Below are positions 1-10,887 of a stretch of 64,000 nucleotides of DNA, in pieces. Each line of letters starts with the position of its first letter. The first letter of the stretch is position 1. A program made the translations under genes and the position numbers. Below the pieces are notes generated by a model, which was not told the origin of the DNA, did not search any database, and saw only the letters and a program-made list of their open reading frames with translations. Source of the DNA: an uncultured Flavobacteriales bacterium (GTDB taxonomy: Bacteria > Bacteroidota > Bacteroidia > Flavobacteriales_D > Crocinitomicaceae); assembly GCA_903860985.1 (NCBI GenBank), contig CAIOSO010000091.1:1-64000 (forward strand). Direction: 5' to 3'.

Positions 1-234
1 CACATCGGTAAATACACGTTTATTGGTCCACATTCGACCATCATGCCAAAAACCAAAATCGGTAAAGGTTCAATCGTCTCAGCCTACAGTTACGTGCGCG
101 GAGAATTTCCCGATTTTTCCATCATCTCTGGGAATCCAGCGAAAGTTACCGGTGATACCCGCAACATAGATGAACGACAAATGCGGCAACATCCTGAGTT
201 AAGAGCGTATTACGATGAGTGGACCAAAGAGTAA
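1..234 (+). CDS. Left-handed beta-helix (hexapeptide) acyltransferase, C-terminal part
   Basis: The 5' end lies outside the window; the frame is open from base 1, so the ATG at 43 is internal. The visible 77 residues show the hexapeptide pattern of a left-handed parallel beta helix (IGKYTF, IGPHST, IGKGSI) followed by SGNPAKV, which in this family closes the acyl-CoA binding helix. Such enzymes O- or N-acylate sugars. The following O-antigen ligase-like gene starts 20 bp before this stop, so it is probably the decorating acetyltransferase of a surface-glycan operon. The acceptor sugar cannot be told from this fragment. Confidence 0.85.
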   Translation, partial: HIGKYTFIGPHSTIMPKTKIGKGSIVSAYSYVRGEFPDFSIISGNPAKVTGDTRNIDERQMRQHPELRAYYDEWTKE

Positions 235-1432
235 AACATGGGTCACTTATTTAGGGGTGTTTATTGTGTTCGCCTCCTTGTGTTTGCCGGCAATCACTTT
301 ACGTTCAACCTTGCCATCGATTCACATTCTTGACATTTGTTTACCGCTAATGTTTGGATTTGTCTGGATGAACAGGTCTCAATTAGCAGCCGGATACGGT
401 GCGTGGATCCCCTTCGTTTTTTCTGGTTTCGTCCTTTTTTCCATTTTTATTCAAGGCCATCACACTTCTACGAGTGATTATTTCGAAGTGTACAAATGGA
501 TCAAATTTGGCCTTGCGATCTGGTTTTTTTCCTTGTTGGATTATTCCCTATTTAAAAGATTCATCCCGTGGATATTTGGTTTCTTGGTTGTGATAAACAC
601 CGTTCATTTTTTTGAATTCACTCCTTTGAATAAGGTTCTAGAGCACTATTACAACGGTGGACTTCAAATTCAGTATTTCGGGAAAGATTCAATTGGTGGA
701 CCAGCGGTTAAACGCTTGGTGGGGACAATGGGGAATCCAAACATCAATGCACTTTTATTTGGTTATTTTAGTTTGTATTATTTTCCGACAAACATGAATC
801 GTAAGAACCTTGGACTGTTTTTCGTGAGTTTACTATTTGTTTTTCTTTGTCAGTCGAGAACAGCCCTACTGTTTATCTTCTGTATTTTTGCATTTCTAGC
901 TATTTTCAAAGCGACGATTTGGACAAAAAAACAGTGGACCTTGGTGGTCTTCGGAACGATTGGAACCTTTTTCATCGCATGGATGTTCGCTACGTCATTT
1001 TTTCAATTCACTTCCTATAACAATAGTTTGTTGGATGGAACAGCGTTTCATAGTGGATCGGCTCGGAGACGATTGGAAACATGGAATATGCTGGGAAAAA
1101 TGATCATCGAAGAACCCTTGTTTGGACATGGACCGTACAAAGAATTTTTCTACCAGAATAAGATATATTCCGAAAACGAGTACATCTTAATGACTTGGCG
1201 CTATGGTTTAATCGGACTCTTGATTTACATGTCGATCTTTCTGATTCCGTTTAAAAAATTAGTTGCTTCCGTGAATGAAATACCTTTGAAAGGAAGTTTA
1301 ATTTTGATCATGATGATGGTGAGTGCCATCACAAATAATCCATTGACGGAACGGAACATCGAGTTATTGTTTTGCATTGGAATCGCATGGATTTTTCAGC
1401 GTCATCAAACTAAAGAAAGTGCGTATGCTTAA
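215..1432 (+). CDS. O-antigen ligase/polymerase-like membrane protein
   Basis: A 405-residue protein made almost entirely of hydrophobic segments (about ten or more), as in Wzy/WaaL proteins, which polymerise or transfer undecaprenyl-linked glycans at the periplasmic face of the inner membrane. Near residues 300-335 the sequence FGHGPYKEFF followed by SENEYILMTWRYG resembles the conserved periplasmic loop of the Wzy_C/O-antigen ligase family. The ATG overlaps the acyltransferase by 20 bp, and the stop overlaps the next start by 8 bp, so the three genes are translationally coupled. Ligase and polymerase cannot be told apart from sequence. Confidence 0.8.
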   Translation: MSGPKSKTWVTYLGVFIVFASLCLPAITLRSTLPSIHILDICLPLMFGFVWMNRSQLAAGYGAWIPFVFSGFVLFSIFIQGHHTSTSDYFEVYKWIKFGLAIWFFSLLDYSLFKRFIPWIFGFLVVINTVHFFEFTPLNKVLEHYYNGGLQIQYFGKDSIGGPAVKRLVGTMGNPNINALLFGYFSLYYFPTNMNRKNLGLFFVSLLFVFLCQSRTALLFIFCIFAFLAIFKATIWTKKQWTLVVFGTIGTFFIAWMFATSFFQFTSYNNSLLDGTAFHSGSARRRLETWNMLGKMIIEEPLFGHGPYKEFFYQNKIYSENEYILMTWRYGLIGLLIYMSIFLIPFKKLVASVNEIPLKGSLILIMMMVSAITNNPLTERNIELLFCIGIAWIFQRHQTKESAYA

Positions 1433-2480
1433 GTCAAAATCATTATTGTTAATTGGTGGAAGTAAAGGAAATGCTCATTTGCTGAATTACCGAAATCTCA
1501 TTGAGAATTGTTTTGATGACATTTTGTTGGTTTCCAATCAAGAAAGTGAACAGTTTCCATCTAGAAAGGTCAATTTTGAATTGAAGAATCCCTTCGCGAT
1601 GTGGAAGAATGTTCAAATTCTTCGAAAAATCATCAAAGAGGAACAGCCTGACATCATTCATGTTCACCAAGCAAATGCCTACGGATTCATTACCGCTTTA
1701 GCGAATAGAGGCAGAAGACCTTTAGTGGTGACGACTTGGGGAAGTGATGTATTGAAATTACCCCATACCAGTTTTCTTCACCGTTGGATGGTGCAATACA
1801 TTCTTAAAAGTGCCGATGCGATTACTGCGGATGCACAATTCATGTCAGATGCCATTCATGGCTTGATTGGTAAAGTTCCGGTGACAGTAGCTAATTTTGG
1901 TGTAGAAATTCAGTCCGTCGAAGAAGGAGTAGAACGAAAAAAAGTCATCTACTCCAATCGAATGCATGAATCCTTGTATCAAATTGATCAAATTATTAGT
2001 CAATTGGCTGAATTTCTTTCGAAAAATTCAGATTGGAAATTACACATCGCAGCGAGTGGAACACAGACAGAAAAACTACAGCAACTTGCCGAAGAAAAAT
2101 TGCCCAACGGGAGTTTTCAGTTTTTAGGTTTTCAAGCGGGAAAAGACAATCAACAAAATTACTTACGTTCAAAGATTTATGTTTCCATTCCAACAACGGA
2201 CGGAACATCGATTAGTTTATTAGAAGCTCTCGCTTATGGCTCTTTGCCTATTGTCTCCGACTTGCCAGCGAATAGAGAATGGATCGAAGACGGAGTGAAC
2301 GGAATCATTTCTTCAGGGGATTTGAGTAAAGATGTGGAGCGCTTATTACTAATGGATTCATCGTCGGTTCAAGAGCGGAATAAAACGATTATTGATCAAA
2401 AGGCGACTAAAGATTCGAATCGAGAAAAATTCTCAGCTATTTATGAGGCTATTTTTTCAGGGGCAGCTTTTAATGCATAG
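1425..2480 (+). CDS. GT4-type glycosyltransferase
   Basis: A 351-residue GT-B glycosyltransferase. The N-terminal domain has a Rossmann-like start (LLLIGG) and the DIIHVHQANAYG and TTWGSDV segments typical of GT4 acceptor domains. The C-terminal domain has SIPTTDGTSISLLEALAYG, where the donor-binding E-x7-E region of GT4 enzymes lies. The ORF track starts at 1377, but the ATG at 1425, just after AAAGAAAGTGCGT and overlapping the upstream stop by 8 bp, gives a normal N-terminus. It likely adds a sugar in surface-glycan assembly. Its last 40 bp overlap the convergent flippase gene. Confidence 0.85.
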   Translation: MLKSKSLLLIGGSKGNAHLLNYRNLIENCFDDILLVSNQESEQFPSRKVNFELKNPFAMWKNVQILRKIIKEEQPDIIHVHQANAYGFITALANRGRRPLVVTTWGSDVLKLPHTSFLHRWMVQYILKSADAITADAQFMSDAIHGLIGKVPVTVANFGVEIQSVEEGVERKKVIYSNRMHESLYQIDQIISQLAEFLSKNSDWKLHIAASGTQTEKLQQLAEEKLPNGSFQFLGFQAGKDNQQNYLRSKIYVSIPTTDGTSISLLEALAYGSLPIVSDLPANREWIEDGVNGIISSGDLSKDVERLLLMDSSSVQERNKTIIDQKATKDSNREKFSAIYEAIFSGAAFNA

Positions 2481-3739
2481 TAGTAAAATACGCCAATTGT
2501 AATGAGTAACCATGCGGCTTGAGTGTAGGATATGACCTGTAGACTGAAGTGAAAAACGGCTTGTGTTTTACCTAGTTTCATTGGTAAAATCCACAGTGGA
2601 ATTACTTGAATCAATGAACTGACAATCCCCATCATAAAGAAAACTTTCTGTTTACTTAAAATCAAGGGCAACGCTGCAATTGGTGATAAAATGAAATTGA
2701 TCATTAACCAAACGGACATCGTTTCTGAATAAGAGCCGGATAAAGCCCAGTCTTTGCCAAATACAAAGGCAAACAAGAATTCACCATAAAAGAAAAGAAT
2801 AGTGAAAGGAACAATGGAAAGTGCTGTGAGGAAAAGTAACATTTTATTCAGTAAAGGAACCATTGATTTTCCTTGCTTGTATAATTCCGATGCTCTGTTG
2901 TAGAATAATTGACCTAAGGAAACACCGATGAGCATCAGTGGAAGTCTGAGCATGGTGTAGGAATGGTTAAAGGATCCATAGACAGATTCAGAATAGTAGG
3001 CAAATATAAATGTGGCAATGAGCATGTCTCTACCATTGTCTACAAAAACATGCGGTAGGTTTAAGGTCGGGAATTCTTTGTGCTGACGCATGAGCGCAGC
3101 CGTTTTTCTTTTAGAAATAAAGTGTTTGAATTTTCGATGAATTTTTCCAAAATTAAAGGCGAATTCCAATGAAGATAGGAGGGAAGCGATGAACGTTGCT
3201 AGGATGAGTCCGAATGTGCTCAAGTGAAGGTAAGCGAAGGCCCATTTTAATCCATTCGACACTGCGGAATTCGTTATTTTTTGACGGGAAATAATTCCGT
3301 ATTTGCCTATGCGTACTGACCAGCTAGTACCGATGTTGACCACAATAATACAAGCCGCACTCATGATGGTTAATGGGAAAAACCACCAACTAAATTTCTC
3401 ATCTAATCCTTGATAATAAAGGATTAAAAACACGATGCTTGCTAGGATTAATACAATGAGTGATATTCGGTAGGATAAACGATATAACAAAAAGGAATGT
3501 CCGTCGAGTTTTGGCAAAGGCAATGCCGCTTCATAACGCAGGGTTGCGATGGCCGAAATAAATCCAGCTAGACGCATGTAGAATCCCAATTCACCCATTT
3601 CAGCTGTCGTGTAAAGACGTGTTAAAATCGGTGCAATCAAATACCCAACTGCTTGAGCAATGATTGTTCCGGATAATAAGACACTCAACGATTTTGAGAA
3701 ATCAGATCCGAGTAGTTGACGAATTCGTTCAATAGCCAT
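2441..3739 (-). CDS. Polysaccharide flippase (Wzx/MATE-like, oligosaccharide exporter fold)
   Basis: A 432-residue protein with about twelve hydrophobic segments and the N-terminal pattern of lipopolysaccharide flippases (KSLSVLLSGTIIAQAVGYL, then PILTRLYTTAEMGELGFY). It probably moves undecaprenyl-linked glycan units across the inner membrane, matching the adjacent ligase-like and glycosyltransferase genes. The ORF track begins at a TTG (3748) that is the TTTG of a promoter TATCTTTG; the ATG at 3739 is preferred and sits about 3 nt from the predicted transcription start. It overlaps the glycosyltransferase tail to tail by 40 bp. Confidence 0.85.
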   Translation of the reverse strand: MAIERIRQLLGSDFSKSLSVLLSGTIIAQAVGYLIAPILTRLYTTAEMGELGFYMRLAGFISAIATLRYEAALPLPKLDGHSFLLYRLSYRISLIVLILASIVFLILYYQGLDEKFSWWFFPLTIMSAACIIVVNIGTSWSVRIGKYGIISRQKITNSAVSNGLKWAFAYLHLSTFGLILATFIASLLSSLEFAFNFGKIHRKFKHFISKRKTAALMRQHKEFPTLNLPHVFVDNGRDMLIATFIFAYYSESVYGSFNHSYTMLRLPLMLIGVSLGQLFYNRASELYKQGKSMVPLLNKMLLFLTALSIVPFTILFFYGEFLFAFVFGKDWALSGSYSETMSVWLMINFILSPIAALPLILSKQKVFFMMGIVSSLIQVIPLWILPMKLGKTQAVFHFSLQVISYTQAAWLLITIGVFYYYALKAAPEKIAS

Positions 3740-3745
3740 TCCGGA

Positions 3746-3753
3746 CAAAGATA
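3746..3753 (-). promoter_or_regulatory. -7 promoter box for the flippase gene
   Basis: Minus strand reads TATCTTTG, a perfect match to the Bacteroidota -7 consensus TAnnTTTG. The weak -33 match at N19 reads TTAG. The predicted start of transcription is about 3 nt before the ATG at 3739. Confidence 0.6.
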
Positions 3754-3760
3754 CAATGAT

Positions 3761-3768
3761 TATATTTG
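3761..3768 (+). promoter_or_regulatory. -7 promoter box for the 3-hydroxyacyl-CoA dehydrogenase gene
   Basis: Plus strand reads TATATTTG, matching TAnnTTTG; no TTTG is seen at -33. With the flippase box 8 bp away it forms a compact divergent promoter pair. Predicted leader to the ATG at 3787 is about 15 nt. Confidence 0.5.
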
Positions 3769-3786
3769 TGAACTAAATTGATTTTT

Positions 3787-4677
3787 ATGAAAAATGTTGC
3801 TGTTATTGGTGCTGGTACAATGGGAAATGGAATTGCGCATGTCTTTGCTCAATTCAATCACCAAGTCCATTTAATTGATGTTTCTCAAACCGCATTGGAT
3901 AAAGCCATCGCTACGATTGGGAAAAACTTGGATCGTCAAGTAGCCAAAGAGGCCATCACTATGGCTGAGAAAGAAGCAACATTGAATAATTTAAAAACGT
4001 TCACGAGCATTTCAGAGGGAGTTAAAGGTGTTGAATTAGTTGTGGAAGCCGCGACAGAAAACATCGATTTAAAACTAAAAATATTTAGAGAATTAGACGA
4101 AGTAACCGCTCCTGAAGTAATTCTAGCGACAAATACGTCTTCTATTTCGATCACAAAAATTGCTTCGGTTACCAACCGTGCGGACAAAGTCATTGGCATG
4201 CACTTCATGAATCCAGTTCCAGTAATGAAATTGGTGGAGATTATTCGCGGTTATTCCACTTCAGATGAGGTGACAAACCTGATCATGGAAACGTCTCGTC
4301 AGTTGAAGAAAGTGCCCGTTGAAGTAAATGACTATCCTGGATTCGTTGCAAATCGTATTTTGATGCCAATGATTAATGAGGCTATTTATACCTTGTTTGA
4401 AGGTGTTGCGGGAGTTGAAGAAATTGACACCGTGATGAAATTAGGAATGGCACATCCAATGGGTCCATTGCAATTGGCAGATTTTATTGGTTTAGATGTT
4501 TGTTTAGCCATTTTAGAAGTATTGCACGATGGATTTGGTAATCCAAAGTATGCACCGTGTCCATTATTAGTGAACATGGTCATGGCTGGAAAAAAAGGAG
4601 TGAAATCTGGTGAAGGTTTTTACTCATGGACACATGGGACGAAAGAGCTCGTTGTCGCTCCTAACTTCAAGAAATAA
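3787..4677 (+). CDS. 3-hydroxybutyryl-CoA (3-hydroxyacyl-CoA) dehydrogenase
   Basis: A 296-residue NAD-dependent dehydrogenase that interconverts 3-hydroxyacyl-CoA and 3-oxoacyl-CoA. The N-terminal Rossmann motif is GAGTMGNG, the catalytic region reads NTSSISIT and GMHFMNPVPVMKLVE (the His of the His-Glu dyad is in HFMNP), and the C-terminal 3HCDH domain contains the conserved PGFVANRILMPMINEA. Length fits stand-alone PaaH/Hbd enzymes rather than the multifunctional FadB. The ATG at 3787 is preferred over the TTG at 3778. No fatty-acid genes lie nearby, so the pathway (beta-oxidation or butyrate/PHB metabolism) is open. The stop overlaps the convergent Nudix gene by 11 bp. Confidence 0.92.
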   Translation: MKNVAVIGAGTMGNGIAHVFAQFNHQVHLIDVSQTALDKAIATIGKNLDRQVAKEAITMAEKEATLNNLKTFTSISEGVKGVELVVEAATENIDLKLKIFRELDEVTAPEVILATNTSSISITKIASVTNRADKVIGMHFMNPVPVMKLVEIIRGYSTSDEVTNLIMETSRQLKKVPVEVNDYPGFVANRILMPMINEAIYTLFEGVAGVEEIDTVMKLGMAHPMGPLQLADFIGLDVCLAILEVLHDGFGNPKYAPCPLLVNMVMAGKKGVKSGEGFYSWTHGTKELVVAPNFKK

Positions 4678-5110
4678 GCGTTTCCTTTAATTTAACGAGT
4701 ACTATTTGATCGATAGGAAAGGTGAAATCCTGTTCCTTTAGCTCATGAATGTACACCCATCTTTGTTTTTCCGTTTCTTCCTGAAATGGAATAGTGTAGG
4801 TATGTGTCCCAATTTTTTCCGGCTCCTTCAGTCTGACGATATAGTAAAATGCGACAAGTTGCTGGGAAGGATCAAATGCGGAAACTTGTTCGAAATCATT
4901 GAAATAAAAAAAAGAAGAGTCCAACATTTCTGCGGATAACTCCTCTTGTAATTCTCTTTTCAAGGCATCGATGATTCCTTCGTTTGCCTCTACACCTCCA
5001 CCTGGAAATTTCGTAAAAAAGTGTCCAAAGCGAAACTCATCTGAAAGCAGTATACGATTTTGTTCATCGATAATCAATGCGTAGACACGAAGATTAAAAC
5101 GATGCGCCAA
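4667..5110 (-). CDS. Nudix hydrolase
   Basis: A 147-residue Nudix protein that would hydrolyse a nucleoside diphosphate linked to some moiety X. The Nudix box GX5EX7REUXEEXGU is seen as GGVEANE...RELQEEL at about residues 38-58, with the final Gly of the box replaced by Ser. It lies 3 bp downstream of eno and is probably the last gene of the carA-eno operon. The substrate cannot be predicted from the sequence. Confidence 0.88.
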   Translation of the reverse strand: MAHRFNLRVYALIIDEQNRILLSDEFRFGHFFTKFPGGGVEANEGIIDALKRELQEELSAEMLDSSFFYFNDFEQVSAFDPSQQLVAFYYIVRLKEPEKIGTHTYTIPFQEETEKQRWVYIHELKEQDFTFPIDQIVLVKLKETLIS

Positions 5111-5113
5111 GAC

Positions 5114-7505
<2,392 letters not shown>

Positions 7506-7519
7506 GAATTAATTTTGTT

Positions 7520-7527
7520 CAAAATTA
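7520..7527 (-). promoter_or_regulatory. Candidate -7 box for the carA-eno-Nudix operon
   Basis: Minus strand reads TAATTTTG (TAnnTTTG) and would give an 11-nt leader before the carA ATG. No TTTG is seen at the -33 position, and AT-rich sequence gives chance matches, so this is tentative. Confidence 0.4.
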
Positions 7528-7560
7528 GAAACTCTAGACCAAATGAGGTTATGATAAACA

Positions 7561-7590
7561 AAAAAAGGCGGATAAAATCCGCCTTTTTTT
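7561..7590 (-). terminator. Intrinsic terminator of the ribosomal protein operon
   Basis: A 7-bp stem GGCGGAT/ATCCGCC with loop AAA, flanked by an A run on one side and a T run on the other, so it can work in both directions. It lies 17 bp beyond the rplQ stop and closes the 17-kb operon. Confidence 0.88.
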
Positions 7591-7606
7591 ATTAACAATG
7601 TGTCAA

Positions 7607-8395
7607 TTATGCGTTTTCTTCGCTGTTTTTTGTGTCGTCCGTTGCAGGTGCTTCGTCCGTCGCTACATCTGGGGCTGCTTCTTCAGCAACTTCCTCTTCA
7701 GCAACAGCTACTTCTTCAGCAACAGCTACTTCTTCAGCGACAATAACTTCTTCAGCAACAGCTACTTCTTCAGCAACAGCTACTTCTTCAGCAACAATAA
7801 CTTCTTCAGCAACTACTTCTTCAGCAACAATAACTTCTTCAGCAACTACTTCTTCAACAACTGCTATCTCTTCAACCACTTCTTCAGCAGTTTCCGAAAC
7901 ATTTTCTACAACAACTACATCATCAGCAATTGTTTCAGTCGTTTCCGTTGTTTCAACAGTTACAGTTTCATCTTTTTTAGCGCCACCACGACGAGAGCGA
8001 CGAGTTGTTTTCTTCGCGTTATCGTTGTTGTATAATTCGTTGTAATCAACCAATTCAATCATACACATTTCCGCGTTGTCACCTAAACGGTAACCAGTAC
8101 GAATAATTCGCGTGTATCCACCAGCACGATTAGCAATTTTTGGAGCTACATCTCTGAATAATTCAGTTACCATCTCTTTGTTTTGAAGGTAAGAGAATAC
8201 AACACGACGAGAGTGTGTAGAATCTGTTTTTGCTTTCGTTAAAATCGGCTCAACAAATACGCGTAACGTTTTTGCTTTGGCGATTGTAGTTGTAATACGC
8301 TTATGTTCGATTAATGAACAAGCCATATTTTGAAGCATTGCTTTGCGGTGGCTTGTTTTTCTTCCTAAGTGATTTATTTTATTTCCGTGTCTCAT
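7607..8395 (-). CDS. rplQ: Ribosomal protein L17 with a long acidic repeat tail
   Basis: A 262-residue protein. Residues 1-120 are a standard L17 ([20 protein letters not shown]), which sits near the peptide exit tunnel of the 50S subunit. About 128-141 is a basic linker ([12 protein letters not shown]), and 142-262 is an almost Lys/Arg-free Val/Ala/Glu tail made of repeats such as VAEEVA and VIVAEE. L17 is normally about 120-130 residues; tails are known in Bacteroidota, but this one doubles the protein. It is the last gene of the operon, 11 bp after rpoA. Confidence 0.97.
   Translation of the reverse strand: MRHGNKINHLGRKTSHRKAMLQNMACSLIEHKRITTTIAKAKTLRVFVEPILTKAKTDSTHSRRVVFSYLQNKEMVTELFRDVAPKIANRAGGYTRIIRTGYRLGDNAEMCMIELVDYNELYNNDNAKKTTRRSRRGGAKKDETVTVETTETTETIADDVVVVENVSETAEEVVEEIAVVEEVVAEEVIVAEEVVAEEVIVAEEVAVAEEVAVAEEVIVAEEVAVAEEVAVAEEEVAEEAAPDVATDEAPATDDTKNSEENA
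7683..7878 (-). repeat. rplQ: Imperfect 15/18-bp tandem repeats inside the rplQ tail
   Basis: On the plus strand the units read ACTTCTTCAGCAACAGCT and ACTTCTTCAGCAACAATA, mixed with 15-bp versions. They encode the [13 protein letters not shown] and VVAEE repeats of the L17 tail. Unit lengths are multiples of three, so gain or loss of units would keep the frame. Confidence 0.9.
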
Positions 8396-8406
8396 GACTA
8401 AAAATT

Positions 8407-9399
8407 CTAATCTTTGTCTAATTTATATTTCGCAACGTTCATACCGAAAGTTAATCCTTTGCTATCCACTAAGTCTTCTAATTCAGTTAATGACTTCTTA
8501 CCGAAGTTTCTGAATTTCAACAAGTCTGATTTAGCATAAGAAACTAGGTCGCCTAACGTTTCAACATCTGCAGCTTTCAAACAATTCAAGGCGCGAACGG
8601 ATAAATCCATATCGACCAATTTTGTTTTTAATAACTGACGCATGTGAAGTGAAGTTTCGTCAAATTCTTCTGATTCAGCTTTAATTTCGCTATCTAATGT
8701 AATGCGCTCATCCGAGAACAACATGAAATGGTGAATTAAAATTTTAGCAGCTTCCTTCAACGCTTCTTTCGGATGAATAGATCCATCCGTTTTGATGTTG
8801 AAAACCAATTTTTCGTAATCTGTTTTTTGCTCTACACGATAGTTTTCTATGGTGTATTGAACATTAACGATTGGTGTAAAAATTGAATCAATGGAGATGG
8901 TACCAAAAGAAGCATTTGCTGATTTGTTTTCCTCTGCAGGAACGTAACCGCGTCCTTTGATAATTGTCAATTCCATTTCAATCTTCACGGACGATTCCAT
9001 GTTGCAAATCACTAAATCAGGATTCAACACTTGGAATGCGCTTGTGAATTTACCGATGTCGCCAGCGGTTAATTGGTTTTGACCACCAACAGAAACAATC
9101 ACTGTTTCTGAATCGGTTCCTTCGATTTGACGTTTGAAACGAACTTGTTTCAGGTTCAAAACGATTTCGGTAATATCCTCAACTACACCTTTCAACGTAG
9201 AAAATTCGTGGTCTGCACCTTGAATTTTTACAGAAGAAATAGCAAATCCTTCAAGTGAAGAAAGTAGAATTCTTCTTAAGGAGTTACCTACAGTTATTCC
9301 GTATCCAGGTTCAAGTGGACGAAATTCGAACTCTCCGTTGAATTCATCGGAGTTGAGCATGATAACCTTATCTGGTTTTTGAAAATCCAATATTGCCAT
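8407..9399 (-). CDS. rpoA: DNA-directed RNA polymerase alpha subunit
   Basis: A 330-residue alpha subunit of normal length. The N-terminal dimerisation domain holds [20 protein letters not shown], the region that contacts beta and beta-prime. A linker at about 235-250 leads to the C-terminal domain with the helix-hairpin-helix segment [20 protein letters not shown], used for upstream DNA and activator contacts. It sits between rpsD and rplQ as in the alpha operon of most bacteria. Confidence 0.98.
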   Translation of the reverse strand: MAILDFQKPDKVIMLNSDEFNGEFEFRPLEPGYGITVGNSLRRILLSSLEGFAISSVKIQGADHEFSTLKGVVEDITEIVLNLKQVRFKRQIEGTDSETVIVSVGGQNQLTAGDIGKFTSAFQVLNPDLVICNMESSVKIEMELTIIKGRGYVPAEENKSANASFGTISIDSIFTPIVNVQYTIENYRVEQKTDYEKLVFNIKTDGSIHPKEALKEAAKILIHHFMLFSDERITLDSEIKAESEEFDETSLHMRQLLKTKLVDMDLSVRALNCLKAADVETLGDLVSYAKSDLLKFRNFGKKSLTELEDLVDSKGLTFGMNVAKYKLDKD

Positions 9400-9415
9400 T
9401 TTCTATCGCTTAGGT

Positions 9416-10024
9416 TTATTTAGAATATAATTCGACGATCAACTGCTCTTTAATGTTCTCAGGGATCATTTCACGAGCCGGAAGAGTTAAGACTTTCCCA
9501 CACATGGATGAGTTGTCCCAATCTAACCAATCGTATTTTTTATTACTTGCAGTTAATGAGTCGTTAATTGCTTCCAGAGATTTTGATTTCTCTCTCACAC
9601 TTACTACGTCGCCTGGACGCACTGAGTATGATGGAATGTTAACTACTTCACCATTAACTGTGATGTGTTTGTGACTTACTAACTGACGTGCACCACGACG
9701 AGAAGGGGAGATTCCAAAACGATATACCATATTGTCCAAACGAGCTTCACATAATTGAAGTAAGTTTTCACCGGTAATTCCTTTCATGCGAGACGCTTTG
9801 TCGAACATGTTCGCAAATTGACGCTCAAGGATACCATAGGTATATTTCGCTTTTTGTTTTTCACCCAACTGAATAGCGTATTCAGATTGTTTTCCACCTC
9901 TTCTTTTGGATGGACCGTGTTGTCCTGGACCGTAACTTCTTCTGTCCAATGATTTGTCTGGACCAAAAATTGGGTCGCGGAAACGACGCGCAATTTTGGA
10001 TTTAGGACCTGTGTATCTTGCCAT
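9416..10024 (-). CDS. rpsD: 30S ribosomal protein S4
   Basis: A 202-residue S4 of normal length. It begins [15 protein letters not shown] and contains the S4 RNA-binding domain with [10 protein letters not shown] and [14 protein letters not shown]4 is a primary 16S rRNA binder and in several phyla represses its own operon. It is preceded by a 78-bp structured spacer, the longest gap between genes in the operon. The N-terminal zinc-type Cys set of some S4 proteins is absent. Confidence 0.98.
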   Translation of the reverse strand: MARYTGPKSKIARRFRDPIFGPDKSLDRRSYGPGQHGPSKRRGGKQSEYAIQLGEKQKAKYTYGILERQFANMFDKASRMKGITGENLLQLCEARLDNMVYRFGISPSRRGARQLVSHKHITVNGEVVNIPSYSVRPGDVVSVREKSKSLEAINDSLTASNKKYDWLDWDNSSMCGKVLTLPAREMIPENIKEQLIVELYSK

Positions 10025-10039
10025 TTTTGTTTTGTTTAA

Positions 10040-10085
10040 ACGGGAATCATGAATTAAGGCATTCCTTCGATGATTTTGTTCCCGT
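10040..10085 (-). ncRNA. Candidate structured leader upstream of rpsD
   Basis: On the minus strand a 46-nt region folds as three nested helices: outer ACGGGAA/TTCCCGT (7 bp), middle TCAT/ATGA, inner AAGG/CCTT with an AATG loop. It fills the rpsK-rpsD spacer and is followed by an A-rich stretch and the rpsD ATG. No T tract follows, so it is not an intrinsic terminator. By analogy with S4 autoregulatory leaders in other phyla it could bind S4; that is inference. Confidence 0.45.
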
Positions 10086-10102
10086 GTTGATTAATAAATC
10101 GA

Positions 10103-10489
10103 TTATACTCTTCTTCTTTTCGGTGGTCTACAACCGTTATGAGGAAGTGGAGTAACGTCAACAATTTCTGTTACTTCAATTCCTGAGTTATGAATGGCAC
10201 GGATAGCCGACTCACGTCCAGCTCCTGGTCCTTTCACATAAACTTTTACTCTACGTAGTCCGAAGTCGTGTGCTTCTTTCGATGCATCCTCACCAGCAAT
10301 TTGTGCAGCATAAGGAGTGTTCTTTTTAGAACCTTTGAAGCCCATTTTACCAGCAGAAGACCAAGAGATCACTTGTCCAGCGTTATTCGTTAAAGAGATG
10401 ATTACATTGTTGAAGCTAGCTTGGATATGCGCTTCACCTGCAGCATCAACTTTAACGTTCTTCTTCTTTTTTTGATTCGTTTTTGCCAT
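10103..10489 (-). CDS. rpsK: 30S ribosomal protein S11
   Basis: A 128-residue S11 of normal length, forming part of the platform of the small subunit. It has the basic N-terminus [11 protein letters not shown], the S11 core [23 protein letters not shown] and the C-terminal [16 protein letters not shown]. It follows rpsM by 12 bp and precedes the structured spacer before rpsD. Confidence 0.98.
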   Translation of the reverse strand: MAKTNQKKKKNVKVDAAGEAHIQASFNNVIISLTNNAGQVISWSSAGKMGFKGSKKNTPYAAQIAGEDASKEAHDFGLRRVKVYVKGPGAGRESAIRAIHNSGIEVTEIVDVTPLPHNGCRPPKRRRV

Positions 10490-10501
10490 GATACCTATTT
10501 A

Positions 10502-10876
10502 TTATTTAGCTGCTTTTTTCTTGTTTGCAACTGTCTTTCTCTTACCTTTTCTTGTTCTAGAGTTGTTTTTAGTACGTTGACCACGTAATGGTAAACCAGC
10601 TCTGTGACGAATACCGCGTGTACAACCGATATCCATAAGACGTTTAATGTTTAATTGAACCTCAGAACGCAATTGTCCTTCCGTTTTAATTTCATTAATC
10701 GCATTTCTAATAGCAGAAAGTTGATCATCGTTCCATTCTTGAACTTTGATGTTCTCATCGATGCCATTGTCCTGAAGGATTTTCTGGGATGTACTTCTAC
10801 CTATTCCGTAGATGTACGTCAATCCAATTACTCCTCTTTTGTTTTTTGGTAAATCAATACCTGCAATACGTGCCAT
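10502..10876 (-). CDS. rpsM: 30S ribosomal protein S13
   Basis: A 124-residue S13 of normal length, located in the head of the 30S subunit where it contacts P-site tRNA and the 50S bridge. It begins [21 protein letters not shown] and has the conserved [20 protein letters not shown] region and a Lys-rich tail. Twelve base pairs after rpmJ. Confidence 0.98.
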   Translation of the reverse strand: MARIAGIDLPKNKRGVIGLTYIYGIGRSTSQKILQDNGIDENIKVQEWNDDQLSAIRNAINEIKTEGQLRSEVQLNIKRLMDIGCTRGIRHRAGLPLRGQRTKNNSRTRKGKRKTVANKKKAAK

Positions 10877-10887
10877 ATTCTACTAAA

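Noticed and set aside
7683-7878. Regular repeats that could suggest a CRISPR array
   Set aside because: Units are 15-18 bp with no unique spacers, and they read in frame as part of L17. No cas genes are present.
7598-8045. Two plus-strand ORFs (145 and 137 residues) rich in Ser/Phe/Asn or Ser/Ala/Thr repeats
   Set aside because: They are the complement of the rplQ acidic repeat tail; the low-complexity repeats keep other frames open. The minus strand has L17 and the operon context.
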